Shown here one piece after another: positions 6,330 to 12,161 of a stretch of 12,161 bases of DNA. Both the position numbers and the translations under genes were made by a program. Source of the DNA: an uncultured Collinsella sp. Its GTDB lineage: Bacteria; Actinomycetota; Coriobacteriia; Coriobacteriales; Coriobacteriaceae. The DNA lies in assembly GCA_900552145.1 (NCBI GenBank), contig URYW01000053.1:1-12161 (forward strand), given 5' to 3'. Numbering within the stretch: the stretch's first letter is position 1; every line of letters starts with the position of its first letter. Below the pieces are notes generated by a model. That model did not search any database. It worked only from the letters and a program-made list of their open reading frames with translations, and was not told the DNA's origin.

Positions 6330-6410
6330 GTGGCTTGCATCCCTGTGTTGCTGGCGGCGGCCGTTCTCATGCCAATCGCTTGGATGCTTGGATTGATATA
6401 CAACAAATAA
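6330..6410 (+). CDS. Tiny membrane peptide after endolysin, possibly a frameshifted gene starting at GTG 6289
   Basis: From GTG 6330 this encodes 26 residues, almost all one hydrophobic helix (VACIPVLLAAAVLMPIAWML G LIYNK), with GGAGGG nine bases upstream. A GTG at 6289 overlaps the endolysin stop (GTGA) and reads VRRFREELAEGWQ before running into an unconvincing Cys/Trp-rich tail that stops at 6396. One missing base near CAATC (for example CAAATC) would join that basic N-terminus to the membrane helix and give a sensible 40-aa small membrane protein. So this is either a short gene as read or a recently broken one. A terminator follows 14 bp after the stop, which closes the lysis operon. Confidence 0.4.
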   Translation: MACIPVLLAAAVLMPIAWMLGLIYNK

Positions 6411-6423
6411 TACTTTTTGATGA

Positions 6424-6460
6424 GAGGCGCAGGTCAAGTTTGGACTGCGCCTCTTTGTTT
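6424..6460 (+). terminator. Rho-independent terminator of the lysis operon
   Basis: GAGGCGCAGGTC pairs with GGACTGCGCCTC (small internal mismatch) around AAGTTT, followed by TTTGTTT. It lies just beyond the last lysis-cassette ORF, on the same strand. Confidence 0.8.
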
Positions 6461-6974
6461 GGACGGTCGGGGGGGTTACGAACAATCCTGAACGGAGCGC
6501 TTCCGAGCGTTGCGGAGTGTAAGAGACGATTTTCAAAACAGCATATTCTACCTGTGGTTTTGTTGATTATCGTTCTGAACCGTTTTGAAGTGCTCTATGG
6601 TCTCCGATTAGCTCGCGGCTAAGTCCCTGAAAAGTAAAAGGCGCCCGTGCGGGCGCCTGCCTAGGACCGAGATTCGTTCGATTGTGGTCGGAATGCTCGT
6701 CTTCCGCGGTGCTGTCGTCCGGGGTCCGGCATCTGCCGTTCGCCTCTTCTGTCGTGTTTGCTGTTGCGTGTTCTGCGAGCGACCTTGCGCGGGCCTGCCA
6801 ACCCGTTGCCCCAGGTGCACCCGGATAAATGGTACCCATCCGTTGGGACATGGCATATCGAAATCGAACTGTATGGGAGCAAGCGGATGGGTGAACGGCC
6901 TAGGGTGCAATCAAGATGGCGCCTCTCGTATCGTTTCCTCTAGAGGAACGCCGGGCTGCGCTACATTAATGAAT
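6461..6974. other. Gap of ~510 bp without a convincing gene
   Basis: Several overlapping ORFs exist on both strands but none has a ribosome site or recognisable family. The most protein-like stretch is on the plus strand, about 6810-6943 (HPDKWYPSVGTWHIEIELYG...), which could be a gene remnant. CCCATCCG (6836-6843) and CGGATGGG (6883-6890) form a perfect 8-bp inverted pair. The left part holds the minus-strand terminator listed separately. The right part is presumably the 3' untranslated region of the kinase gene. Confidence 0.5.
6630..6657 (-). terminator. Rho-independent terminator facing left, probably for the kinase transcript
   Basis: GGCGCCC and GGGCGCC form a perfect stem around GTGC. 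On the minus strand the stem is followed by TTTTACTTTT. The nearest minus-strand gene upstream is the kinase, whose stop is about 320 bp away, leaving a long 3' untranslated stretch. Confidence 0.75.
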
Positions 6975-8489
6975 CTACACTGAGTCGTTGAGAAGATCTT
7001 CCAGCATCGGGTCTATTCCGCTGGTGATAATATCCTTGATCAGGTGCTGAGCATGGAAACGGTTGATTCGCCATGCTACATATGAAAGCGTTTGACAGGC
7101 ACGCTCCTTGATGTCGTATGGCGCCTTGCTTAAAACAATCGACTTTGCGATGTCGGCAAATGCATCGTGGTCTTTCCATGTCTTGCAGGCTTGCGTCATG
7201 CCCTGGTCGATGGCGTTCATAACAAAGGCCGCGTTGCCGTTGTCGATTTCCGTAAATTTGACAACCGTTTTAGCGAACGCAGGGTTTGACGCTATCCGTG
7301 AGCACAGCTGCTCATCGGTCATCTCGAGAATCCATTCGGCAACCTCTCCGTCGAGGATTTCCCGTGCTGCCTTTTCCGCAAGTTTCGTTTCCCGGTCCGC
7401 ATCTGCTATCGATGACAACCTTCGCTTAATCGCGCTTAAAAACTCTGCAGCATCCAGGTATCTTTTCGACGGATCTTCTGCGGTTGCTTTTTCTACTAGC
7501 GGCCGAAGATGGTGGTTCGTTTTTGTCGGATGTCCTGCGAGCACGAAGTTGATAATCCTGCCCAGGGAAAAGACATCGCTCCTTTTGTCTCCGTCTTTAA
7601 GATAGACAAGTTGCTCAGGCGAACAGTAGAACCACTGTCCGTAATTGTTTGTGTCGGTGGTTTGATAGGATGAGAGAGCGTTCAGGTTCTTTCCGAGCCC
7701 GAAATCGGCGATCTTCAGCTGTCCACCCAGTAGAAAAATGTTCGTGGGGCTTAGATCTCGATGAATGTATCCCCGCGAGTGAATAGCGGCCATGGTGCCG
7801 ACTATCTGCTCGATTATTGACATCTTGACTTGCTCGGATAAAGGGTTGTTCATGAACTCTAGCAGCGTTGTCTCGCCAGCCTCCATCGTGTAGGAGCAAT
7901 TGCTCTCGTCGAAATCAAAGACACGGAGAACCCCTGGCACCTCTGCGAGGTCCTTCATTATCTCGTACTCGCGCTTGAAGCGATGGCGGTTTCTTACATC
8001 AAGGGCTACTTCGGGCATGAGCTTTTTCAGGACTCTGCCTGTTGACTTTTGCCTGCACGCCTCGGCAAAGCCGCCTTTCCCGATTGGGATTAGATCCGAA
8101 TCGATCACCACAAGCTTCATCTCGCCGTCTGTTCCGACTATCTCGAGCTCGTCGGAGATTAGTACTTGGTTGAATCGTTTCTTCGCTTTGTCCGCCCTTT
8201 CTCGGGCTTCGATTTCATCGCAGCCGAAAGTACTGATCATATACTTGAATCCAAGAACGATTGAGAAAAAACGATCGAGACGGCCGCTCGATGCAACGCT
8301 GGCTATCTTTCCAGCAGCGTATCTCCATCTGGTAGGAGCGTTGCCGCCTTGGTAGATGTCCCGGAAGTCAAAATGGTCATTGAAGAATGTCACTATTTGA
8401 GGGCCCGACAAGTAGCGGAACAGCTCTCCTTCGTCGCCCACGAACATCTTTGCAATAGATTCGAGCGACCGCTCGCTGAGTGATGGCAT
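6975..8489 (-). CDS. Hanks-type Ser/Thr protein kinase with accessory N- and C-terminal domains (possible abortive-infection kinase)
   Basis: About 504 aa, soluble, with no membrane helix. Residues 1-120 form a helical domain (SGPQIVTFFNDHFDFRDIY...APTRWRY) that by eye recalls N-terminal domains of AbiJ-like abortive-infection proteins; this is unverified. The kinase domain follows: Gly loop IGKGGFAEA (136-144), lysine in VLKK (155-156), catalytic HRDLSPTN (243-250), DFGLGK (262-267), SPEQL (291-295), SDVFSLG and DPSKRY. All catalytic residues are present. A helical C-terminal extension (about 365-504) has no PASTA repeats, so it is not a PknB-type wall sensor. The start at 8489 is preferred because AAGGAGG lies eight bases before it; the ATG at 8510 has only a weak site. 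It lies on the minus strand beside phage lysis genes and is clearly more AT-rich than them, as expected of acquired defence cargo. Confidence 0.85.
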   Translation of the reverse strand: MPSLSERSLESIAKMFVGDEGELFRYLSGPQIVTFFNDHFDFRDIYQGGNAPTRWRYAAGKIASVASSGRLDRFFSIVLGFKYMISTFGCDEIEARERADKAKKRFNQVLISDELEIVGTDGEMKLVVIDSDLIPIGKGGFAEACRQKSTGRVLKKLMPEVALDVRNRHRFKREYEIMKDLAEVPGVLRVFDFDESNCSYTMEAGETTLLEFMNNPLSEQVKMSIIEQIVGTMAAIHSRGYIHRDLSPTNIFLLGGQLKIADFGLGKNLNALSSYQTTDTNNYGQWFYCSPEQLVYLKDGDKRSDVFSLGRIINFVLAGHPTKTNHHLRPLVEKATAEDPSKRYLDAAEFLSAIKRRLSSIADADRETKLAEKAAREILDGEVAEWILEMTDEQLCSRIASNPAFAKTVVKFTEIDNGNAAFVMNAIDQGMTQACKTWKDHDAFADIAKSIVLSKAPYDIKERACQTLSYVAWRINRFHAQHLIKDIITSGIDPMLEDLLNDSV

Positions 8490-8521
8490 CGTTCTGTCCT
8501 CCTTGTTCATTTGTCGTCATC

Positions 8522-8608
8522 CTAGTCGCCGGACTGCATTCTGCCAAGGATATTTGCTTTAATGAGCTGCTTTTTTTGGTGCTCTTCGCTCATATGATCA
8601 TCCGACAT
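8522..8608 (-). CDS. 28-aa ORF directly before the kinase
   Basis: Reads MSDDHMSEEHQKKQLIKANI followed by LGRMQSGD and a TAG stop. The stop lies 32 bp before the preferred kinase start, on the same strand. It is hydrophilic and likely helical. The only ribosome-site candidate is a weak AGG close to the first ATG. It could be a short leader peptide, the remnant of a longer gene, or chance. There is no family match. Confidence 0.3.
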   Translation of the reverse strand: MSDDHMSEEHQKKQLIKANILGRMQSGD

Positions 8609-9132
8609 TGCCTGGTTGTTAATGCATCAGAAAATCGACAACCCTGTAGTTGACGCCCTTGTTGGCTCAAAGGATATTATGGCGACGAGCCAATCCCGAA
8701 GCTGGCGACATCATTCGTGTAATAAGTCTTGTCGCGTTTCAGGATTTCACTAACTCATAAGCAGGCCACTTGAGACTACTCACTTTTCCGCCGATGGCGA
8801 AGATCTGTGACCTGTTGCTTTTGCAAACGATGCAATAGCAACCCGCGTTAATTCACTTACGATTGCGGCTGGCGGCTTGCAGGCTAAAGGGCGGTTGAGT
8901 TTCGAAATAGGCGTTTTCAGCGCTATCGAGCCTCCTAAGGCGCCCCGCTGCGCTCTTTGGGACAAAAACAAAAAATCAAAGTCCTGAGTTTGAAAAAAGT
9001 ATTTGAGGCTGTCCCAGCTTTTGTCCCCGAAGCTGACGAAGCACGACATGGTGTCACCTGGCGGCACTTGGCTCGAGACGGCACCGAAAACTGGGCGCAA
9101 CTGGAGTGACGGGACGGCAGAATCGACGCCAT
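8609..9132. other. AT-rich gap of ~520 bp without a convincing gene
   Basis: No ORF here has a ribosome site and a recognisable product. A minus-strand open frame (8780-9307) runs from the repeat into this gap, with the stretch FGDKSWDSLKYFFQTQDFDF, but its start lies inside the repeat and the codon pattern is irregular. TGGGACA (8958-8964) and TGTCCCA (9011-9017) form an inverted pair. The gap probably contains the kinase promoter, but I cannot place a clean -35/-10 pair, and otherwise looks like degraded DNA. Confidence 0.5.
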
Positions 9133-9321
9133 CGAGTGGGAGTAGGCCGATAGGGCTTTGACCTGCTCTTTTGAGTGCCGCACTGTGCCGCTGAGCTTCG
9201 TTTCGTACGAGAGTCATGGCAAAGCCGCCAGCGACGGCGATGAATAAATACGATAATTGAGCCTCCGTTCCCGCGTTGGGACGGAGGCTTTTTCTTTGTC
9301 GTTTCACTCCCTTTCACCTGC
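9133..9321. repeat. Copy 2 of the ~190-bp direct repeat
   Basis: Same orientation as copy 1 (3221-3411) and about 90% identical by hand count, including the complete terminator. No integrase lies next to this copy. The matching block again begins at GAGTGGGAGTA and ends at CTTTCACCTGC. Together the copies bracket the phage remnant, lysis genes and kinase, so recombination between them would remove about 5.9 kb. Confidence 0.85.
9261..9297 (+). terminator. Rho-independent terminator within repeat copy 2
   Basis: Identical stem to the one after int: GCCTCCGTTCCC with GGGACGGAGGC, then TTTTTCTTT. No plus-strand gene precedes it, so it either ends a small RNA made from the repeat itself or came along with the duplication. 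Confidence 0.8.
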
Positions 9322-9434
9322 GATTATTTTCATTTAGGAGCTTGCGTGCTATTCAGGAGTGAAAAGACCCGACAGTGGTCTGATATTGGAAGCCCCACGC
9401 CCCCAGCGTAGGGCGAGAGTAGCCTTTGCAGACC
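9302..9434. other. Inverted repeats between repeat copy 2 and the two-gene operon
   Basis: TTTCACTCC (9302-9310) and GGAGTGAAA (9356-9364) are exact complements and resemble the TTACTCCCA/TGGGAGTAA pair after int. Further on, GGTCTG (9377-9382) pairs with CAGACC (9429-9434) around an inner CGCCC/GGGCG hairpin (about 9400-9417). This could be a decayed att region or a folded leader. Confidence 0.4.
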
Positions 9435-9448
9435 CTCCCGATATTAAG

Positions 9449-9487
9449 TTGACAGCTGAATATAGCTGTTTACCTCGGGGTTATAAT
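9449..9487 (+). promoter_or_regulatory. Promoter region with dyad operator before the two-gene operon
   Basis: TTGACA (9449-9454) and TATAAT (9482-9487) are perfect consensus boxes but 27 bp apart, too far for a normal sigma-70 promoter. Either the TATAAT works with an unseen -35 or activator, or DNA distortion is needed as with MerR-type regulators. ACAGCT (9452-9457) and AGCTGT (9464-9469) form a perfect 6-bp dyad overlapping the -35 box and spacer, a likely operator. Confidence 0.5.
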
Positions 9488-9523
9488 CGCCTCAACCATT
9501 AATTTCCTCTAGATAGGTTGCCC

Positions 9524-10174
9524 ATGATGTTCAACACCGTCGAATCGCTTCTTATTGTCGAGGCCGGAAACACCGGCAAGTTCTCCAAGCTTCTCTACAA
9601 CATGATCGGAAAGAACGATGACACAGAGGCTGGTCCGACCGGCCCCGTCGACGGCAGCGTCGATGCCTCCATCTTCAACGAGGACCAGTTCGCTCAGACC
9701 GCCATCTCGTCAAGCCAGAAGGTCGTCTTCATCGGTTGGCCGGAAGGCACCGGGGACTACATCGATGCGATTCGGCTTGACAACCCCGAAGCCATCGACG
9801 AGGAAGGCGTCTACATCGGCGTGAGCGGGAACCACGCCTGCATCACGGTGAATACCGAGCCGCCTTCCAAGGAGGACTATTGGAAGTTTCTCGAAAGGGC
9901 AAGAGAGCACGGCATGGAGTTCGATGATCTTCTCGCAGCCCTGCGCCCCGAAGAGGAGGCGGTGGAACCCGAAGAAAGCAATGATTCCAATCCCGTGCTT
10001 GGTTTTGCCAAGATGGTAGGCAAGACCATCGGGAGGGTTGCCGCCGATGGCGCGAACGGCATCAACCAGGCCGTCGTCCTCCATCAGAAGGCGGCCGAGA
10101 TCCGCGAGCAGCGCTACCAGTACGCCGTGAAACGCTTCTACCACGAGAAGCTCAAGGGCTTCGTCGAGGCGTAG
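9524..10174 (+). CDS. Unknown 216-aa protein, first gene of a two-gene system
   Basis: No family recognised. The N-terminus (MMFNTVESLLIVEAGNTGKF) is weakly hydrophobic, then comes an acidic low-complexity linker (about 31-50), a likely beta-rich core (QKVVFIGWPEGTGDYIDAIRL ... GVYIGVSGNHACITVN, about 66-110), a helix-rich part (115-142), an acidic linker (143-156) and a long basic C-terminal helix region (NPVLGFAKMVGKTIGRVAAD ... RYQYAVKRFYHEKLKGF). There are no classical catalytic motifs and no clear membrane helix. ATG 9524 is preferred, with AGG six bases before it; a TTG at 9518 sits too close to the same AGG. The next gene begins 2 bp after the stop, so the proteins are probably made in step and may form a complex. 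Regulator, immunity protein or specificity subunit are all possible. Confidence 0.75.
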   Translation: MMFNTVESLLIVEAGNTGKFSKLLYNMIGKNDDTEAGPTGPVDGSVDASIFNEDQFAQTAISSSQKVVFIGWPEGTGDYIDAIRLDNPEAIDEEGVYIGVSGNHACITVNTEPPSKEDYWKFLERAREHGMEFDDLLAALRPEEEAVEPEESNDSNPVLGFAKMVGKTIGRVAADGANGINQAVVLHQKAAEIREQRYQYAVKRFYHEKLKGFVEA

Positions 10175-10176
10175 GA

Positions 10177-11709
10177 ATGAACGATTTCGACAAGGGGTTC
10201 GAGTTCTCCGCGCGCCATGCCGCCGCCGTGCCCGCCGGGATGGATGCCACGAGCTGGGTGAACAGCGTGGAGGCCGCCATCGAGGAGTTGTACTCCGCGA
10301 TGAACTCCTACGACCACTACAAGAACAGCAAGGCGGCGCAGGACTCCCTCAAGGGGTTCCTGGCAGAAGAATGGGCCTTTGGGACGGCGAACGTCGACGC
10401 GGCCGTTAAGAGGGTCGACGCCAAGGGTATCAGGCTCGACTCGCACGACCTCGGGTCTGCGGATGTGGCCTGGGGCGCCGATCAGTACCAGCTCAAGTTC
10501 CTGACCGACCCGAAGAACATCGCGCGCAAACTCGCGACAACGCTTCGTGATTCGTACAACGACAGGCCGAAAAGATATGCGGATCTCTCTTTTGACGAGT
10601 GGGCTGTCGAAAAGGGCTTCGCGGGCAAGACCCCAGACGACTTGCTCTACGGCGACATGGGCGGCCTGATCCCGTCGGACAAGCTTGAAGCAGCCAAGCA
10701 GTATACGCTGATACGCATCGAGCGCGCGAAAGGGCGCGGCTTGGACGAAGAGGTGCGGCGCTGGACGAAGGTGCGCGACAACCTGACGGACCGAATCAAG
10801 ACCCCTGAGGGCGTCGAGGGCAGGCCCGCCACGAATGAGGAGATGCGCCGAAAGGCGATTGACGTCTCGAACAAGAAGAAGCTCGACCCCGCAGACGACG
10901 GCATGACCACGTCCCAACTAATCGCTGCGAGCGACATAGTGAAGCAATCGCTCAAGGCCGGCGGCACAGCCGCCGCCCTGAGCGCCGCCCTGAGCGTTGC
11001 CCCCGAGATCTACCGTGCCATCGATTACCTGATCGCAGAAGGAGAAATCGACGACGAGCACTTGAAGTCCATCGGGACGGCGGCATGCGCCGGTGCCGCC
11101 AACGGGTTCGTGTCCGGGTCGGCGACCGCGGCAATCACTGCCGCAGCAGCAAAGGGCGCCTTCGGCGAGACGGTAAAGGCCGCCGCAATGGGATCGAGGG
11201 GCGCGAACGTCATCGCGTCACTCGTCGTGCTAACCATGGAAACGTGCCGAAATTCCTATCTCGTGGCGTCGGGGCAGATCGAGCCCGTCGAGATGGCGAG
11301 CAACATGGGCCAGTCTGTGTTCCTAACCGTCATGATGCTCGGCGGAACCGCTGCCGCGACCGCTCTGACAGGCGGGGCAACCCTCCCTGTGCTCATCGGG
11401 TCCTTCGTCGGCGGAGCGGCGGGAAGCATGGCGTTCAAGCCCGTCTCGTCTTGCGTCATGAAGGTGTGCGTCGATTCCGGCGTCACCTTCTTTGGCCTCA
11501 TCGAGCAAGACTACGAGGTTCCCAAACGCCTGCTCTCGATGCTCGGCATCAAAGGGGCGAGCATTAAAACGGCAAGGGTAAAGACAGCCGCCGTTTCGAC
11601 GGCACCCCGACTCTCTGCGCCATCCGTGAAAACGGCGTGCCTGCACACCGCAGACGTCGTCTTCTTTGAGCGAGGGCTCGTCGGCGTCAACAAGGTTGCA
11701 TATTCGTAG
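10177..11709 (+). CDS. Unknown 510-aa protein: possible PD-(D/E)XK-like domain, Gly/Ala-rich membrane-like region, pentapeptide-like tail
   Basis: Not assigned to a named family. Residues 55-110 have a nuclease-like arrangement: E64/E65 in GFLAEEW, D96 in GSADV and Q105-x-K107 in YQLKF, in the order and spacing of PD-(D/E)XK enzymes (inference). Residues 110-245 are charged and helical. From about 255 to 425 the sequence becomes rich in Gly and Ala with hydrophobic stretches (AAGGTAAALSA-like, GAANGFVSGSATAAITAAAA, FLTVMMLGGTAAATALTGG, LIGSFVGGAAGSMAF), resembling glycine-zipper membrane segments of pore-forming or membrane-inserting proteins. Residues 461-495 show a five-residue period (ASIKT, ARVKT, AAVST, ... 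ACLHT, ADVVF) like a short pentapeptide-repeat tract. Start ATG 10177 is 2 bp after the upstream stop. The layout suggests a membrane-acting effector such as a toxin or anti-phage protein. Confidence 0.75.
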   Translation: MNDFDKGFEFSARHAAAVPAGMDATSWVNSVEAAIEELYSAMNSYDHYKNSKAAQDSLKGFLAEEWAFGTANVDAAVKRVDAKGIRLDSHDLGSADVAWGADQYQLKFLTDPKNIARKLATTLRDSYNDRPKRYADLSFDEWAVEKGFAGKTPDDLLYGDMGGLIPSDKLEAAKQYTLIRIERAKGRGLDEEVRRWTKVRDNLTDRIKTPEGVEGRPATNEEMRRKAIDVSNKKKLDPADDGMTTSQLIAASDIVKQSLKAGGTAAALSAALSVAPEIYRAIDYLIAEGEIDDEHLKSIGTAACAGAANGFVSGSATAAITAAAAKGAFGETVKAAAMGSRGANVIASLVVLTMETCRNSYLVASGQIEPVEMASNMGQSVFLTVMMLGGTAAATALTGGATLPVLIGSFVGGAAGSMAFKPVSSCVMKVCVDSGVTFFGLIEQDYEVPKRLLSMLGIKGASIKTARVKTAAVSTAPRLSAPSVKTACLHTADVVFFERGLVGVNKVAYS

Positions 11710-11839
11710 GGCGATGCCGGTGCGCATGAAACGACCTGCGGTTTCGCGAATTAATCGAGCCATTCCTGAACCCGCGAATAAGGGGTTGATTCGCACATCG
11801 GACACTTAAGACCTCGCGAACAGAATGTATGCGCTACAA

Positions 11840-12084
11840 TGCAAACCGGTTAGCCCCGGTACGACCGCTGATGCAAGTCGCCGGGGCTCACTTGCTTCAG
11901 CAGGCAAGTTGCCCGTACGGAACACGCCGACAATCGGCGGGGGCATGCTGCACCTCGGAATCTCCATTGTCAGAAACCCACTTGCGTTGCGGGAATCCTT
12001 GCATAGTCGGCTTAGATCTGGTATAAGAATTTTGGTGGCTGTTTCAGCTACCTCCAAGTGCCGGGGGCTTATCCCCCGGCTTTT
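11840..12084 (+). ncRNA. Candidate structured non-coding RNA ending in a strong terminator
   Basis: About 245 bases with no credible ORF but many paired segments: AGCCCCGG with CCGGGGCT, ACTTGC with GCAAGT (around an eight-base loop), GCCGA-CAA-TCGGC, and GGTGGCTG-TTT-CAGCTACC. The end is a perfect terminator. A TACAAT box at 11835-11840 could be the -10 element, but no good -35 is seen. It matches no riboswitch, tmRNA, RNase P or SRP RNA that I can recognise. It could be a retron-type or transposon-associated RNA, or the leader of a gene beyond the window. Confidence 0.4.
12060..12084 (+). terminator. Rho-independent terminator
   Basis: GCCGGGGG (12060-12067) pairs perfectly with CCCCCGGC (12073-12080) around CTTAT, followed by TTTT. 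Confidence 0.85.
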
Positions 12085-12101
12085 ATTCAAGACTTTAGTC
12101 T

Positions 12102-12147
12102 GCTGGCCGCGCAGCGGCCAGCTTTGAACCACCCGCTACGCGGGTGG
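12102..12147. repeat. Two tandem perfect palindromes, possible IS200/IS605-type end
   Basis: GCTGGCCGC-GCA-GCGGCCAGC (12102-12122) and CCACCCGC-TAC-GCGGGTGG (12129-12147) are perfect stem-loops with three-base loops, six bases apart. Subterminal hairpins of the second type, in the context TGAACCACC...GGTGG, are typical of IS200/IS605 family ends recognised by TnpA. No transposase gene lies within the window, so this is only a hint. Confidence 0.4.
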
Positions 12148-12161
12148 AGACAAACGGCTTT

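Noticed and set aside
5465..6406. 313-codon minus-strand ORF opposite the endolysin
   Set aside because: It is a shadow of the endolysin with repetitive Ala/Val/Asp composition and no motif; the plus strand encodes clear amidase and CW_7 domains.
6608..6910. Minus-strand ORFs downstream of the kinase
   Set aside because: Three overlapping frames are open, none has a ribosome site or family features, and a terminator cuts through one end.
8780..9307. Minus-strand ORF of about 175 codons covering repeat copy 2 and the gap to its left
   Set aside because: It begins inside the repeat terminator and has no ribosome site. A similar N-terminal peptide appears on the minus strand of copy 1, so it reflects the repeat and not a gene.
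11840..12084. Known riboswitch or housekeeping RNA (cobalamin, TPP, tmRNA, RNase P, SRP)
   Set aside because: The conserved sequence blocks of these families could not be found, despite short chance similarities.
11825..12127. 100-codon plus-strand ORF at the right end
   Set aside because: It runs straight through the perfect terminator and a palindrome, has no ribosome site, and competes with equally open frames on both strands; a structured RNA explains the region better.

Overview
The window looks like accessory DNA from an actinobacterium of the class Coriobacteriia (Collinsella or a close relative). This is inferred from high-GC codon use, a BspA-type LRR phage fragment, an endolysin with CW_7 repeats, and a compact FtsK-Rep-Xis-Int mobile module. 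No rRNA, tRNA or housekeeping gene is present to confirm it. Everything recognisable belongs to mobile elements or their cargo.

Region 1 (1-3500) is the right end of an integrative conjugative or plasmid-like element. It holds the 3' part of an FtsK/SpoIIIE-type translocase, a dyad-rich gap that could hold an origin, an HUH rolling-circle replication initiator, a small DUF3173-type excisionase candidate and a tyrosine integrase. The last three genes are tightly packed. The integrase is followed by a strong terminator inside a repeat of about 190 bp, and by four copies of a TGGGAGTAA motif in both orientations, which is a plausible attachment-site region.

Region 2 (3500-6460) is the 3' end of a prophage late region. 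A 5'-truncated LRR-type tail or adhesin fragment begins beside a perfect 12-bp inverted repeat. An antisense small gene (moron candidate) follows. Then comes a lysis cassette whose start and stop codons overlap one after another: membrane/coiled-coil protein, holin, a 45-aa acidic protein, amidase endolysin, and a tiny membrane peptide that may be frameshifted. The endolysin seems to have lost one zinc-binding histidine.

Region 3 (6460-9320) carries a minus-strand Hanks-type Ser/Thr kinase with extra N- and C-terminal domains, a candidate anti-phage or abortive-infection gene. A 28-codon ORF precedes it, and a long gene-poor stretch leads to a second copy (about 90% identical) of the repeat that follows the integrase. 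The two copies lie 5.9 kb apart and flank the prophage remnant plus kinase.

Region 4 (9320-11710) is a tightly coupled two-gene operon behind a promoter region with a dyad. It encodes a 216-aa protein of unknown function and a 510-aa protein. The larger protein shows an E-D-QxK pattern (possible PD-(D/E)XK nuclease core), a glycine/alanine-rich membrane-like region and a C-terminal pentapeptide-like tract. This is the best candidate for an undescribed toxin or defence system.

Region 5 (11710-12161) has no convincing protein gene. It is full of hairpins, ends in a textbook terminator followed by two perfect palindromes, and may be a structured RNA or the end of an IS200/IS605-like element.
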